From: HGM05190 sp964394205
GTDB taxonomy: Bacteria > Bacteroidota > Bacteroidia > Bacteroidales > Muribaculaceae
Direction of reading: 5' to 3'
DNA length: 44,512 nt
NCBI GenBank assembly: GCA_964394205.1
Contig: CAYMVS010000014.1
Location: 1-44,512 of the forward strand
Part shown: piece by piece, positions 7,671-15,889 of the stretch
Layout: every line of letters starts with the position of its first letter
How positions within the stretch are numbered: the stretch's first letter is position 1
The notes under the pieces: model-generated
What the model was told of the DNA's origin: nothing
Database searches by the model: none
The model's input: only the letters and a program-made list of their open reading frames with translations
Made by a program: the position numbers and the translations under genes

Positions 7671-7700
7671 ATCATCAACTATAAGAAACGCTTCTTGCCG

Positions 7701-8192
7701 CTACCGCGACTTTGTCACCAGACACGAGGCCGCCGCCGCGATCCCTTCACCGCGTCCGGCAAACCCTAACCGCTCGGTTGTGGTCGCCTTGACCGAGACC
7801 CGATCGATTCCGACCGACAGATCGGCGGCGATATTGGCTCGCATGGCCTCCACGTGGGGTGACATTTTCGGAGCCTGGGCCATGACGGTGACATCGACAT
7901 TTGAGACGCTGTAGCCTTGGCCGGCCACGAGTGAGACGACATGTCTGAGCAACACGCGTGAGTCGGCCCCCTTGAACTCAGGGTCGGTGTCGGGGAAATG
8001 ACGGCCTATATCGCCAAGAGCCACCGCCCCGAGCAGCGCGTCGGCCAGCGCGTGAAGAGCCACATCGGCATCGCTGTGGCCCAACAACCCCTTGTCGTGG
8101 GGTATCTTGACGCCACAGATGATGCAGTCGCGCCCCTCGACAAGCCGATGGACGTCAAAGCCCCAACCTACTCGAAAATCAGGAACATCCAT
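7701..8192 (-). CDS. ispF: 2-C-methyl-D-erythritol 2,4-cyclodiphosphate synthase
   Basis: The 163-residue enzyme forms the cyclodiphosphate intermediate of the non-mevalonate isoprenoid pathway, with CMP release. The metal-site D13 and H15 (GFDVHRL), GHSDADV, DIGRHFPD and the C-terminal VKATTTERLGFAGRGEG motif are all present. It starts 2 bases after the porV stop. An ispF-porV pairing also occurs in Porphyromonas, as far as I recall. Confidence 0.96.
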   Translation of the reverse strand: MDVPDFRVGWGFDVHRLVEGRDCIICGVKIPHDKGLLGHSDADVALHALADALLGAVALGDIGRHFPDTDPEFKGADSRVLLRHVVSLVAGQGYSVSNVDVTVMAQAPKMSPHVEAMRANIAADLSVGIDRVSVKATTTERLGFAGRGEGIAAAASCLVTKSR

Positions 8193-8194
8193 CG

Positions 8195-9397
8195 TTATCG
8201 ACGTTTACCGAGAATGTCGCGCAACCCGTCCATATCAAAAGTGAGGGTGAAACGCAAGGTCTGGTCGAGCGGTGAGGTCTGGGCCGTGGAGAGCATATAT
8301 GACGCGTCGAGACGAACCACATTGAGCGAGAAGCCGGCACCGAGACCAAAGTACTGACGATTGCCTTTATACTGATTTTCATAGAAATAGCCGGCGCGGA
8401 GGAAGAACTGCTGGTTGTAGCTGTACTCGGCGCCAAACGACCATGTTATCTCCCGTAGCTCCTCCTTGAAACCACCAGGCGCGTCGCTGAACGACTTGAA
8501 GATACCCGAGATCGACGACATATTCTCCCAATCCTCGAGCTTGGTGAGATAGGCCTCGTCGCCCTCAATGCCGCTGTCAAAATCGCTGCGGCGGGGCTTG
8601 GCGGGCACGAGCAGCTTGTTGGCATCGAGGTTGAGCGAAAGATTGTGATAGTCGGCCAACGGGAATGTGAACGAGGTGCCTAAACGCAGGTTGGTTGGCA
8701 GGAACGCCGGGTCTTCACCGTTGTTATATGAAATCTTTGAGCCGATGTTTGACACATTCCAACCCCATGAGAACTGACACTCGTTGCGCCCTATCATGGG
8801 ATAGGTGGTATAGTAGCCCGAGATGTCGGCCGAGAAAGCCGAGGCTCCCGTAGTCTGGTCGCCGGCGTATGACTCGCTGAAACCCAAATCACTGTAGATG
8901 TAACGGAACACGACGCCCATTGAGAACTTTTCACTCAGTTTGCGCGAATAGCCGACATCGACCGACATCTCGTAGGGGTTGAGCGTCTGGCCGGTGGAAC
9001 CGGCCAGGTCCGAGCTGTTGACCTCGCCGAGCGAGAAGTAGCGCAACGAGGCGCTGATAGCCTGATTGTCGTTTCCACCTATCTTATAGTAGCCCGACAG
9101 ATCGGCAAGGAAGATGTCGTTGACAAGTTTACGCAGCCACGGCGTGTAGTTGAGCGAGGCCGCGCCCTGGGAGTAGGCGAAAGCATATTTTGACGGATTC
9201 CAATATTGGGAGTTGGCATCGGGGTCGGTTGCCGCGCCAAGGTCGCCCATCGAGGCGCCGCGCGCGTCGGGGGCTATGTTGAGCGAGTTGACACCCGTCT
9301 GTATCGGGTTGAACTCATTCTTCTGGGCCTTTGCAGCGCATACGCCGATGCACAAAAAAGCGACAGACAAAGCTATAGTCTTGAGTATCAGTTTCAT
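8195..9397 (-). CDS. porV: PorV-like outer-membrane beta-barrel protein (type IX secretion)
   Basis: The 400-residue product has a signal peptide (about 1-24, ending CAAKAQ). The typical PorV/PorQ start of mature protein follows: a TGVNSLNIAPDARGASMGD segment, then NSQYWNPSKYAFA. Alternating aromatic strands characteristic of an outer-membrane barrel continue to the C-terminus. PorV shuttles substrates from the T9SS translocon to the PorU sortase. No porU or other T9SS gene, and no protein with a recognisable T9SS C-terminal sorting domain, is in this window. It heads the operon porV-ispF-4Fe4S-thyA-folA. The P9WG-type membership is solid; the secretion role is by homology. Confidence 0.85.
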   Translation of the reverse strand: MKLILKTIALSVAFLCIGVCAAKAQKNEFNPIQTGVNSLNIAPDARGASMGDLGAATDPDANSQYWNPSKYAFAYSQGAASLNYTPWLRKLVNDIFLADLSGYYKIGGNDNQAISASLRYFSLGEVNSSDLAGSTGQTLNPYEMSVDVGYSRKLSEKFSMGVVFRYIYSDLGFSESYAGDQTTGASAFSADISGYYTTYPMIGRNECQFSWGWNVSNIGSKISYNNGEDPAFLPTNLRLGTSFTFPLADYHNLSLNLDANKLLVPAKPRRSDFDSGIEGDEAYLTKLEDWENMSSISGIFKSFSDAPGGFKEELREITWSFGAEYSYNQQFFLRAGYFYENQYKGNRQYFGLGAGFSLNVVRLDASYMLSTAQTSPLDQTLRFTLTFDMDGLRDILGKRR

Positions 9398-9507
9398 CAG
9401 TGTGACAATATAACCAGTTTAGATAACAGAGGCCTATACCTCCATTATTATATAACTGATTTCATGTTCATTTATTGTATTACCCGCAGGCTTTTTTGTC
9501 GGAGCCA

Positions 9508-9542
9508 GTCCCATAATATATGGGACAGAATATATGGGACAG
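9508..9542. repeat. overlapping inverted and tandem repeat between GDPD and porV genes
   Basis: GTCCCATA (9508-9515) and TATGGGAC (9519-9526) form an 8-bp palindrome with a 3-base loop. The 14-mer AATATATGGGACAG is repeated in tandem (9515-9528, 9529-9542). It begins 5 bases past the GDPD stop codon and could act as a terminator-like or mRNA-stabilising hairpin. There is no U-run. Confidence 0.6.
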
Positions 9543-9546
9543 ACTC

Positions 9547-11052
9547 TTAACGTCCGGGCAGGGCGTTGGGTGCGAGACGGTCGGTGGTGATGAAGTCAAC
9601 ACCCATACCGGTGTATTTCATGTAGAGCGCTATCGAATTGATGGTCCACACGTTAACTTTCAGGTTGTTGGAATGGTATTTGCCGACAAGCTCGGGGGTG
9701 ACCGACTCATACTGAACGTCGACATCAAGACGTTTCTGCAGCGTCCAGTCATAATGGTTTGCCCAGTAGGTCGAGGTGAGGAACTGCAGCTGCATGTCGG
9801 GATAGTTCTCACGCAGGAAGTCGAGACACTTCTTCATCGACGTCAGGATGACACACGAGTTTCTGAAACCTTTGCTTTCAATCAGCTGCACCAGGCGCGG
9901 CATGTTGGAGAAATCGTCATTGTTGACGCCCGTGCCCCACTTCAGCTCAATGACCGGCAAGACATGATACTGCCGGCAGATGTCGAGATATTCTTCAAGG
10001 GTGCAGATGGTCGAGCCTGAATATTTCACGTCGTTGCGGGTCTGCACATAGCGCTCGGCCTTGAGAGCGGCCAGCGTGGCGTCGGCAATCTTCAGGCCGC
10101 CGCCAACGCGCTCGGTGGTCTCGTCGTGGCTTATCACAAAATGGCCGTCGGCGGTCACCCGCACGTCACACTCAAGATAGTTGAAACCCATCTCGGCGCC
10201 GGCCACAAACGACTCGGCCGTGTTTTCCACACCATAGCCACAGCCACGATGGCCAACCAACAGCGGCAGGCGGGGATTTTCCATCGGGTCGAGACAATCG
10301 GTGATGATATAGTCGACACCCTGATTGGTGAGGGCGATGAGCTCGGGCACAGTGTTGACAGTCCATGTCATAACTTTCAGGCCTTGGTCGTGGAAACGGC
10401 CGACGGTGGTGGGGTCAAGAGCCTCCTTCTTTATGTCGACGTTGACCTTGTGGGCCACAATCCAGTCAAACATCTTGTTCCATTTCTCGTCGGCCTGAAA
10501 GCACACCTCCACGTCGGGGTAGTTTTTTTGGATATACTCAAGCACAAAAGGCATCGAGGTGAGTATCAACACATTGGCTCGCGCGTTTTTACTCTCGACA
10601 AGATCGATGAGCGCCGGGACCATCGAGCAGTCGTTGTCATTGACGCCGTCAATCTTTTTCAGATGGAGCAACGGCCTGACCCCCCGCCGGTTGCAGATGT
10701 CGAGGAACGTGGCGACGGTGCAGAGCGTGTCGCCGGTATAGGTCACCGAGTCTTCACGCAGCTGTGTGTATCCCTCGCCCTGCAGTTGGGCCAGAGTCGA
10801 CTTCTCCACCTTGAGGTTGCCCCCCAGACGGTTGGTCTTGCCGTCGTGGGAAACGACAAACACCGAGTCGGCACTGAGTCGGACATGTGCTTCAAGCATG
10901 TCATACCCCTTGTCGGCACCGCGATTGAAGGCCCGCGGGGTGTTTTCAACGCCATAGAGACTGCCGCGACGGCCTATAAACACAGGGCGCGCCGCCTGAG
11001 CCACAACACTGACAACGAGCAGCAACACGGCTGCTAACAAACTTTTTTTCAT
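9547..11052 (-). CDS. tandem glycerophosphodiester phosphodiesterase-family protein
   Basis: The 501-residue secreted protein (signal peptide about 1-21, ending AQAAR) contains two GDPD TIM-barrel domains of about 235 residues each. The C-terminal domain has the full set: H268-R269-G270, E276-N277, E294-C-D296, H309-D310 and E368-L-K370. It should therefore hydrolyse glycerophosphodiesters to glycerol-3-phosphate and an alcohol in the periplasm. The N-terminal domain keeps E36-N37 and H69-D70 but has R28 for the first His, H56 for the metal-binding Asp and H130 for the Glu of the ELK motif, so it is probably inactive. It lies 18 bases after the pseudouridine synthase gene, in the topA operon. 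Confidence 0.88.
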   Translation of the reverse strand: MKKSLLAAVLLLVVSVVAQAARPVFIGRRGSLYGVENTPRAFNRGADKGYDMLEAHVRLSADSVFVVSHDGKTNRLGGNLKVEKSTLAQLQGEGYTQLREDSVTYTGDTLCTVATFLDICNRRGVRPLLHLKKIDGVNDNDCSMVPALIDLVESKNARANVLILTSMPFVLEYIQKNYPDVEVCFQADEKWNKMFDWIVAHKVNVDIKKEALDPTTVGRFHDQGLKVMTWTVNTVPELIALTNQGVDYIITDCLDPMENPRLPLLVGHRGCGYGVENTAESFVAGAEMGFNYLECDVRVTADGHFVISHDETTERVGGGLKIADATLAALKAERYVQTRNDVKYSGSTICTLEEYLDICRQYHVLPVIELKWGTGVNNDDFSNMPRLVQLIESKGFRNSCVILTSMKKCLDFLRENYPDMQLQFLTSTYWANHYDWTLQKRLDVDVQYESVTPELVGKYHSNNLKVNVWTINSIALYMKYTGMGVDFITTDRLAPNALPGR

Positions 11053-11070
11053 GGTAGGAATCGGTATTTG

Positions 11071-11994
11071 TTATTTCATTAAGGCTTGGAATGAGGCGGG
11101 CACCGGGGTCGAGAAATTCATCTCCTTGCGCGTGACGGGATGGACAAACCTGAGCGTCTGGGCGTGCAGTGCAAGCCGGTGGATCGAGTTTGGCGAGCCC
11201 CCATACCGGCGGTCGCCCGAGATTGGGTGTCCCGATTCTTTCATGTGGACACGTATCTGATTCTTGCGGCCGGTATCGAGCTCGACGGCGAGCAACGCCT
11301 TGCCACCGTGGGTCTTGAGGGTCTTGTAGCGGGTGACGGCGAGCTGTCCCTCGCCGGGTCGGTCGGTCGAGTAGACCTCGTGGGCGGCATTTTCAGCCAG
11401 ATAAGACCGGATGACACCCTCGGCCTGCTCTGGCACACCCTCGACCACAGCGAGATAGCGGCGGTTGAGCACCATCTGGTTCCAGTTGTGCTGCATCGTC
11501 TCCTTGGCCTCGACTGTCTTTGCAAACATCATCAACCCCGAAGTGTCGCGGTCGAGACGGTGGATGATGAAGAGCTTGTTGGCCGGGTTACCCCATTTGA
11601 CATATTCACGCAGTATGGAGTAGGCCGTGCCGTCTTTGACCTTGTCGGTGCCCATCGACAGCAGCCCGTACCCCTTGTTGACAACGATTATATCGTCATC
11701 TTCATAGACAAGCTGCAGGCGCCGGTGATAGAACACCCTGAACTCGCGCACGAGATTCACCTTGACCACGTCGCCGGCAGCAAGCGGTGTGTCGTGGCGT
11801 GTCTGTGGCACGCCGTTGACAGCCACCTGATTGTGGCGCAATAGCTCCTTGACGTTGGTTCGCTTGCGGTTGGGCATCACAGCCATCAGGAAATCGAGCA
11901 GGCCGGCCGGAGACTCTACCGTGTAGGTCTCGATTACATCGGGCTTGAAACGCGAGCGCTCGGCGCCCGGTTTGAAATTGTTACGCGGTGCCAT
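11071..11994 (-). CDS. RluA-family pseudouridine synthase
   Basis: The 307-residue protein converts uridine to pseudouridine in RNA, probably rRNA. An S4-like RNA-binding segment occupies about residues 28-85 (DFLMAVMPNRKRTNVKELLRH... GVPQTRHDTPLAAGDVV). The catalytic domain carries the signature HRLDRDTSGL with D148 as catalytic residue, and the family-typical RKNQIRVHMKESGHPISGD. The exact target (rluA, rluC or rluD specificity) cannot be told from the sequence. The start overlaps the topA stop by one base (TAATG), so translation is coupled. Confidence 0.92.
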   Translation of the reverse strand: MAPRNNFKPGAERSRFKPDVIETYTVESPAGLLDFLMAVMPNRKRTNVKELLRHNQVAVNGVPQTRHDTPLAAGDVVKVNLVREFRVFYHRRLQLVYEDDDIIVVNKGYGLLSMGTDKVKDGTAYSILREYVKWGNPANKLFIIHRLDRDTSGLMMFAKTVEAKETMQHNWNQMVLNRRYLAVVEGVPEQAEGVIRSYLAENAAHEVYSTDRPGEGQLAVTRYKTLKTHGGKALLAVELDTGRKNQIRVHMKESGHPISGDRRYGGSPNSIHRLALHAQTLRFVHPVTRKEMNFSTPVPASFQALMK

Positions 11995-14339
11995 TATGAC
12001 GATTTGCGACGGGTGGTTTTACGTGTTGAGGCGGCGCGCCGCGGCTTGTCACCCTCGGCTTTCACAATCTCAAGACACTGCTCGAGAGTGAGCGAGGAGG
12101 GGTCGGCAACGGTTTTGGGTATCTTATAGTTCTTTTTCTTGTAAGCGATATAGACACCATAGCGGCCATTGAGAATCTGCATGTCGGCATCCTCATCAAA
12201 GCTTTTCACCAGCTTTTTGGCCTCAGCCTCTTTCTTGGCCTCGATCAGCCCGCAGGCCTGGGCAAGGGTGATCTCCATCGGTGAAAGATCGGAGGGGATT
12301 GACACAAACTTACCGTCATGCTTCACATAGGGGCCGAAACGTCCCACAGCCACCGTCACCTCCTTGCCGTCGAGCTCACCGAGCGAGCGGGGCAGGTCAA
12401 ACAGTTTGAGAGCCTCGTCGAGGGTGATGTCAAAGACCGACTGCTCGGGTCGGAGCGATGCAAAACGGGGCTTTATCTCGCCATCGGTGGCCCCGATTTG
12501 AACAACCGGGCCAAAACGTCCGATTTTCACCGACACCGGCTCGCCGCTCTTGGGGTCGGTGCCGAGCACACGCTCGCCAACCTTATGCTCCAGGCGCATG
12601 CCGTTGGCACTCTCTACGGCCGGGTGGAAAACACCGTAAAACTCGCCGATGCTGTCGTTCCAGCTGCTGTCGCCTCGAGCGACGGCGTCAAACTTCTCCT
12701 CCATCTCGGCGGTGAAATTATAGTCGAGGATGTCGGGGAAATACTGTGTCAGGAAGTCGTTGACCACAACACCTATATCTGTGGGAATCAGTTTCCCCTT
12801 CTCGGCACCGACGGTCTCGCTCTTCTTTGATTTCCTGATTTTCCCGTTGGCCAGGGTCAACACGTCAAAATCGCGTTTCTCGCCCGGTTTCTCCCCTTTT
12901 GTGACATACTCGCGCTGCTGAATGGTCGAGATTGTCGGGGCATAGGTCGAGGGTCGGCCGATGCCGAGCTCCTCCATTTTCTTCACCAGAGAGGCCTCGG
13001 TGTAGCGCGGGGGTGCCTGGGTGAAACGCTCGGTAGCCACGATCTCGGCCGGCGTCAGGCTTTCCCCGACCTTCACCGGGGGGAGCATCGAGGCTGTCTC
13101 GTCGTCGGCATCATCGTCGGTTCCCTCGAGATAGACTTTCAAGAAGCCGTCATGCTTGATGACCTCACCCTGGGCGGTGAAACGCACGTCATCGACCCCT
13201 TTGGGCCTGATCTCGACCGTTGTCTTCTCGATAACGGCATCGGCCATCTGTGAGGCGACGGTGCGCTTCCATATTAGGTCATAGAGCCGTTTCTCCTGTG
13301 GAGTGCCGTCGATTGTGTGCTGACTGACGTAGGTAGGACGTATCGCCTCGTGAGCCTCCTGGGCGCCCATCGAGCGGGTCTGATAGTGGCGCACCTTGAG
13401 ATAGTCGGCGCCAAGGGTGTTTTTAATCTCGTCGGAGATGGTGCCGATGGCGAGGGTCGACAGGTTGAGCGAGTCGGTTCGCATATAGGTTATGTGTCCG
13501 GCCTCATAAAGACGCTGGGCCACCATCATGGTCTGTGACACGGTGAAACCTAATTTGCGCGATGCCTCCTGTTGCAGAGTGGAAGTTGTGAACGGGGGCG
13601 CCGGCGACTTCTTCACCGGCTTGACAGTGATGTCGGTCACATCAAACTCCTTGCCGGTGCACTCGTCGAGCAGCGCGTGGGCCGCTTTTTCGTCGGGCAG
13701 ACGTCGTGAAAACTCGGCGCGAATGGTTCGCTCGTCGCCGGCCACGGTGAAACGCGCCGTGACACGGAAATAGGGCTCGGTGACAAAGTTTTTCACCTCC
13801 TGTTCCCGCTCCACGATCAGCCTCACGGCAACCGACTGAACGCGACCTGCCGAGAGCGCCGGCTTGATTTTCTTCCACAACACCGGCGACAGCTCAAAGC
13901 CCACAATGCGGTCAAGCACGCGGCGCGCCTGCTGGGCGTCGACACGGTTGAGGTCGATTTGCCGCGGGTTCTTGATGGCATTGAGGATGGCCTCTTTGGT
14001 GATTTCATGAAAAACGATACGCTTGGTGACCGCCGGGTCGAGCCCCAACACCTCGGCAAGATGCCAGGCGATGGCCTCACCCTCGCGGTCCTCATCGGAA
14101 GCCAACCAAACCGTGTCGGCCTCTTTTGCCGCGCGTTTGAGGCTCCTGACAAGCTCAACCTTGTCGGCCGGTATCTCATAAATCGGCTGAAAGTTATGGT
14201 CCTTGTCGAGACTCATGTCTTTCTTACGCAAATCACGTATGTGGCCGTAACTTGACATCACCTTGTAGTCCTTGCCAAGAAATTTCTCGATGGTCTTTGC
14301 CTTGGCAGGCGACTCTACTATAACGAGGTTTTTCACCAT
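11994..14339 (-). CDS. topA: DNA topoisomerase I (type IA)
   Basis: This enzyme relaxes negatively supercoiled DNA by a 5'-phosphotyrosine mechanism. The Toprim start VIVESPAKAKTIEKFLG, the LASDEDREGEAIAWHL acidic motif and the active-site ITYMRTDS are present. The C-terminus has three repeats of the GRFGP/GRYGVYIAYKKKNYKIPK kind in place of Cys zinc ribbons, followed by a basic tail. I chose the internal ATG at 14339 (MVKNLVIVESPAK, 781 residues) over an in-frame ATG six codons upstream, because family members begin right at that sequence. It is the first gene of topA-rluA-GDPD. Confidence 0.96.
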   Translation of the reverse strand: MVKNLVIVESPAKAKTIEKFLGKDYKVMSSYGHIRDLRKKDMSLDKDHNFQPIYEIPADKVELVRSLKRAAKEADTVWLASDEDREGEAIAWHLAEVLGLDPAVTKRIVFHEITKEAILNAIKNPRQIDLNRVDAQQARRVLDRIVGFELSPVLWKKIKPALSAGRVQSVAVRLIVEREQEVKNFVTEPYFRVTARFTVAGDERTIRAEFSRRLPDEKAAHALLDECTGKEFDVTDITVKPVKKSPAPPFTTSTLQQEASRKLGFTVSQTMMVAQRLYEAGHITYMRTDSLNLSTLAIGTISDEIKNTLGADYLKVRHYQTRSMGAQEAHEAIRPTYVSQHTIDGTPQEKRLYDLIWKRTVASQMADAVIEKTTVEIRPKGVDDVRFTAQGEVIKHDGFLKVYLEGTDDDADDETASMLPPVKVGESLTPAEIVATERFTQAPPRYTEASLVKKMEELGIGRPSTYAPTISTIQQREYVTKGEKPGEKRDFDVLTLANGKIRKSKKSETVGAEKGKLIPTDIGVVVNDFLTQYFPDILDYNFTAEMEEKFDAVARGDSSWNDSIGEFYGVFHPAVESANGMRLEHKVGERVLGTDPKSGEPVSVKIGRFGPVVQIGATDGEIKPRFASLRPEQSVFDITLDEALKLFDLPRSLGELDGKEVTVAVGRFGPYVKHDGKFVSIPSDLSPMEITLAQACGLIEAKKEAEAKKLVKSFDEDADMQILNGRYGVYIAYKKKNYKIPKTVADPSSLTLEQCLEIVKAEGDKPRRAASTRKTTRRKSS

Positions 14340-14358
14340 AATTTGCAAAATATTCAAA

Positions 14359-14404
14359 TTTTAGGGCACAAAATTAGAAAAGAAATTCCAATCATGCCCT
14401 AAAA
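14359..14404 (-). promoter_or_regulatory. topA -7 element inside a 10-bp inverted repeat
   Basis: TTTTAGGGCA (14359-14368) and TGCCCTAAAA (14395-14404) are perfectly complementary, 26 bases apart. A consensus -7 element TAATTTTG lies between them on the minus strand (14369-14376). No TTTG occurs at the -33 position. The arms could bind a dimeric regulator or form a hairpin. Confidence 0.5.
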
Positions 14405-14411
14405 AAATCAC

Positions 14412-14440
14412 AAAAAAGCTGTCGGGCATCAGGCACCGAC
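14412..14440 (-). terminator. probable terminator of the esterase gene
   Basis: On the minus strand GTCGG (14436-14440) pairs with CCGAC (14421-14425) around a 10-base loop. AGC and a run of six U (14412-14417) follow. It lies 27 bases downstream of the esterase stop. Confidence 0.6.
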
Positions 14441-14466
14441 CATGCATCAATCTATGTCTCAACTAT

Positions 14467-15300
14467 TTACTCAAAGTGAGCGTCAAAGAAGTCGAGTATG
14501 ACAGGGAGTGTGCGCCGCCAGTAAGGCCACGAGTGGTTGCCCGGAGTGATCGAGTAGCTGTGGGCGATGCCACGTTTGTCGAGAGCGGCGTGGAAATTGT
14601 CGTTGACCTCACGGAAGAAGTCGTCGGCGCCACACTCGACAATGATGTTCAGCTCGCCAGGCTTGAGGGTCGGCACCTGTGACATGGCCGTGTGGCTCTT
14701 CCATCGCCTGGGGTATTTGCTGTAAGGGCCAAGACGGTCTTTCATCTTCCAGTTATTGTGAAATTTCTTGTCGGAGATGTCGAGCCCCCCGCTCATCGAG
14801 CCGGCGCTGCCAAAGAGGTCTTTATGCCTCATCGCCAGCCACATGGCTCCGTGCCCTCCCATCGAGAGCCCGGCGATGGCGCGGTGACCGCGGTCGGGGC
14901 GTGTGCGCAGGCGGCTGTCGATTGTCGGGACAAGGTCTTTGACAATGAAACTCTCCATCTGCAACCCCGGGTCGACGGGCGAGTCCCAATACCAGCTGTC
15001 GCGGCCGTCGGGACACACAAATATCACCTGATGGGCATTGGCAAGCGAGTCAAGCCTCAGGCGGGTGCTGTAGTCGGTATAGTCGCCGCTATAGCCGTTG
15101 AGCAGATAGACCACCGGGTAGCGGTTCTCGTCGAGCGAGGCCAGATAGCGGGCCGGGACAGTCACTGTAACCGTCATTGGCGTGGACAGGTGGCGCGTGG
15201 CAACCTGGATTGTGTCGACCTGGCGGGTCAGATGCCGGGCCACCGACGGCTCGACCATGGCCACCATCAGGGCCAGCACCAGTAATAGTTTTTTTGTCAT
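14467..15300 (-). CDS. secreted alpha/beta-hydrolase, putative esterase family
   Basis: The 277-residue protein has a signal peptide (about 1-21, ending PSVA) and a putative-esterase (esterase D/feruloyl esterase-like) fold. The nucleophile elbow is GLSMGG with S146. A likely acid is D226 (GADDFF) and the His is H256 (PGNHSW). In gut Bacteroidales such enzymes often remove acyl or feruloyl groups from glycans, but they also act on small esters, so the substrate is open. It is divergent from the susC operon, separated by 589 bases, and has its own consensus promoter. Co-function with the Sus locus is possible but unproven. Confidence 0.85.
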   Translation of the reverse strand: MTKKLLLVLALMVAMVEPSVARHLTRQVDTIQVATRHLSTPMTVTVTVPARYLASLDENRYPVVYLLNGYSGDYTDYSTRLRLDSLANAHQVIFVCPDGRDSWYWDSPVDPGLQMESFIVKDLVPTIDSRLRTRPDRGHRAIAGLSMGGHGAMWLAMRHKDLFGSAGSMSGGLDISDKKFHNNWKMKDRLGPYSKYPRRWKSHTAMSQVPTLKPGELNIIVECGADDFFREVNDNFHAALDKRGIAHSYSITPGNHSWPYWRRTLPVILDFFDAHFE

Positions 15301-15411
15301 AAGATTATAGTATATAATGTTGTTGTCTGGGGTGTTGGACGGGGAGGGATCAGTGCCGACCCCGCCGCCGGCCGCTCTATATTATAATGTAGAGCAATGT
15401 CAACCGGCGAC

Positions 15412-15442
15412 CAAAAGTAGTAAATACTCGGGTGAGCACAAA
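15412..15442 (-). promoter_or_regulatory. promoter of the esterase gene
   Basis: Minus-strand TTTG (15439-15442), 19-base spacer, TACTTTTG (15412-15419): exact consensus. The start near 15405 gives a leader of about 105 bases, which includes the GCTCTA/TAGAGC inverted repeat at 15374-15395. Confidence 0.75.
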
Positions 15443-15889
15443 AAAATAAATGAGAAACTGCTGTAAAACATATCCGGTTGTTAACGTATGTTAAATACAT
15501 CGATTTGGATTTTTTTTCTTTAAAATATGTCAAATTATCCAAAAAGAATGATTTAATTTGTGGTCGACTTGAGAAGAAAGTCACCCGGCCGGCGAGATGG
15601 TCAAGCGCTCGGGCCGGCATCAGTTTAAGAGATTATATCGGATTCACAGATTAATGGACCATTTTTTACCACGCCGCGCGACGCAAAGCGTCGACAGTTG
15701 TTGTGTTTTCGGCCATTGCACACCAGGCATCGGCCGGCGGCACCGCGACAGTCATTTCCATTGCCATGATCAATCACCGGGGTCCCACTCATCTTCTTTA
15801 ACCTGACATATCTTCAACACTCCCCTCTCAGCCGCCAAAGGAAAATATCAAAATTCAAATAAATATTCTAATAACCAAAAAAAACCTGC
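15443..15889 (+). other. structured upstream region of the susC operon
   Basis: There is no convincing gene in this 447-base stretch. It holds GC-rich hairpins. CCGGCC (15585-15590) pairs with GGCCGG (15612-15617), extended by CGAG/CTCG after a 2-base bulge. CGACGC-AAA-GCGTCG lies at 15679-15693. The only near-match to a -7 element on the plus strand is TTAATTTG (15553-15560), without a -33 partner. A long leader with regulatory structure would suit a glycan-uptake operon, but the promoter is not identified. Confidence 0.4.

Noticed and set aside
10126..11037. 303-codon plus-strand frame opposite the GDPD gene
   Set aside because: His/Val/Gly-rich antisense shadow of a clear two-domain gene.
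15297..15620. 107-codon minus-strand frame extending upstream of the esterase
   Set aside because: It lies across the esterase's consensus promoter and leader and has no coding character.
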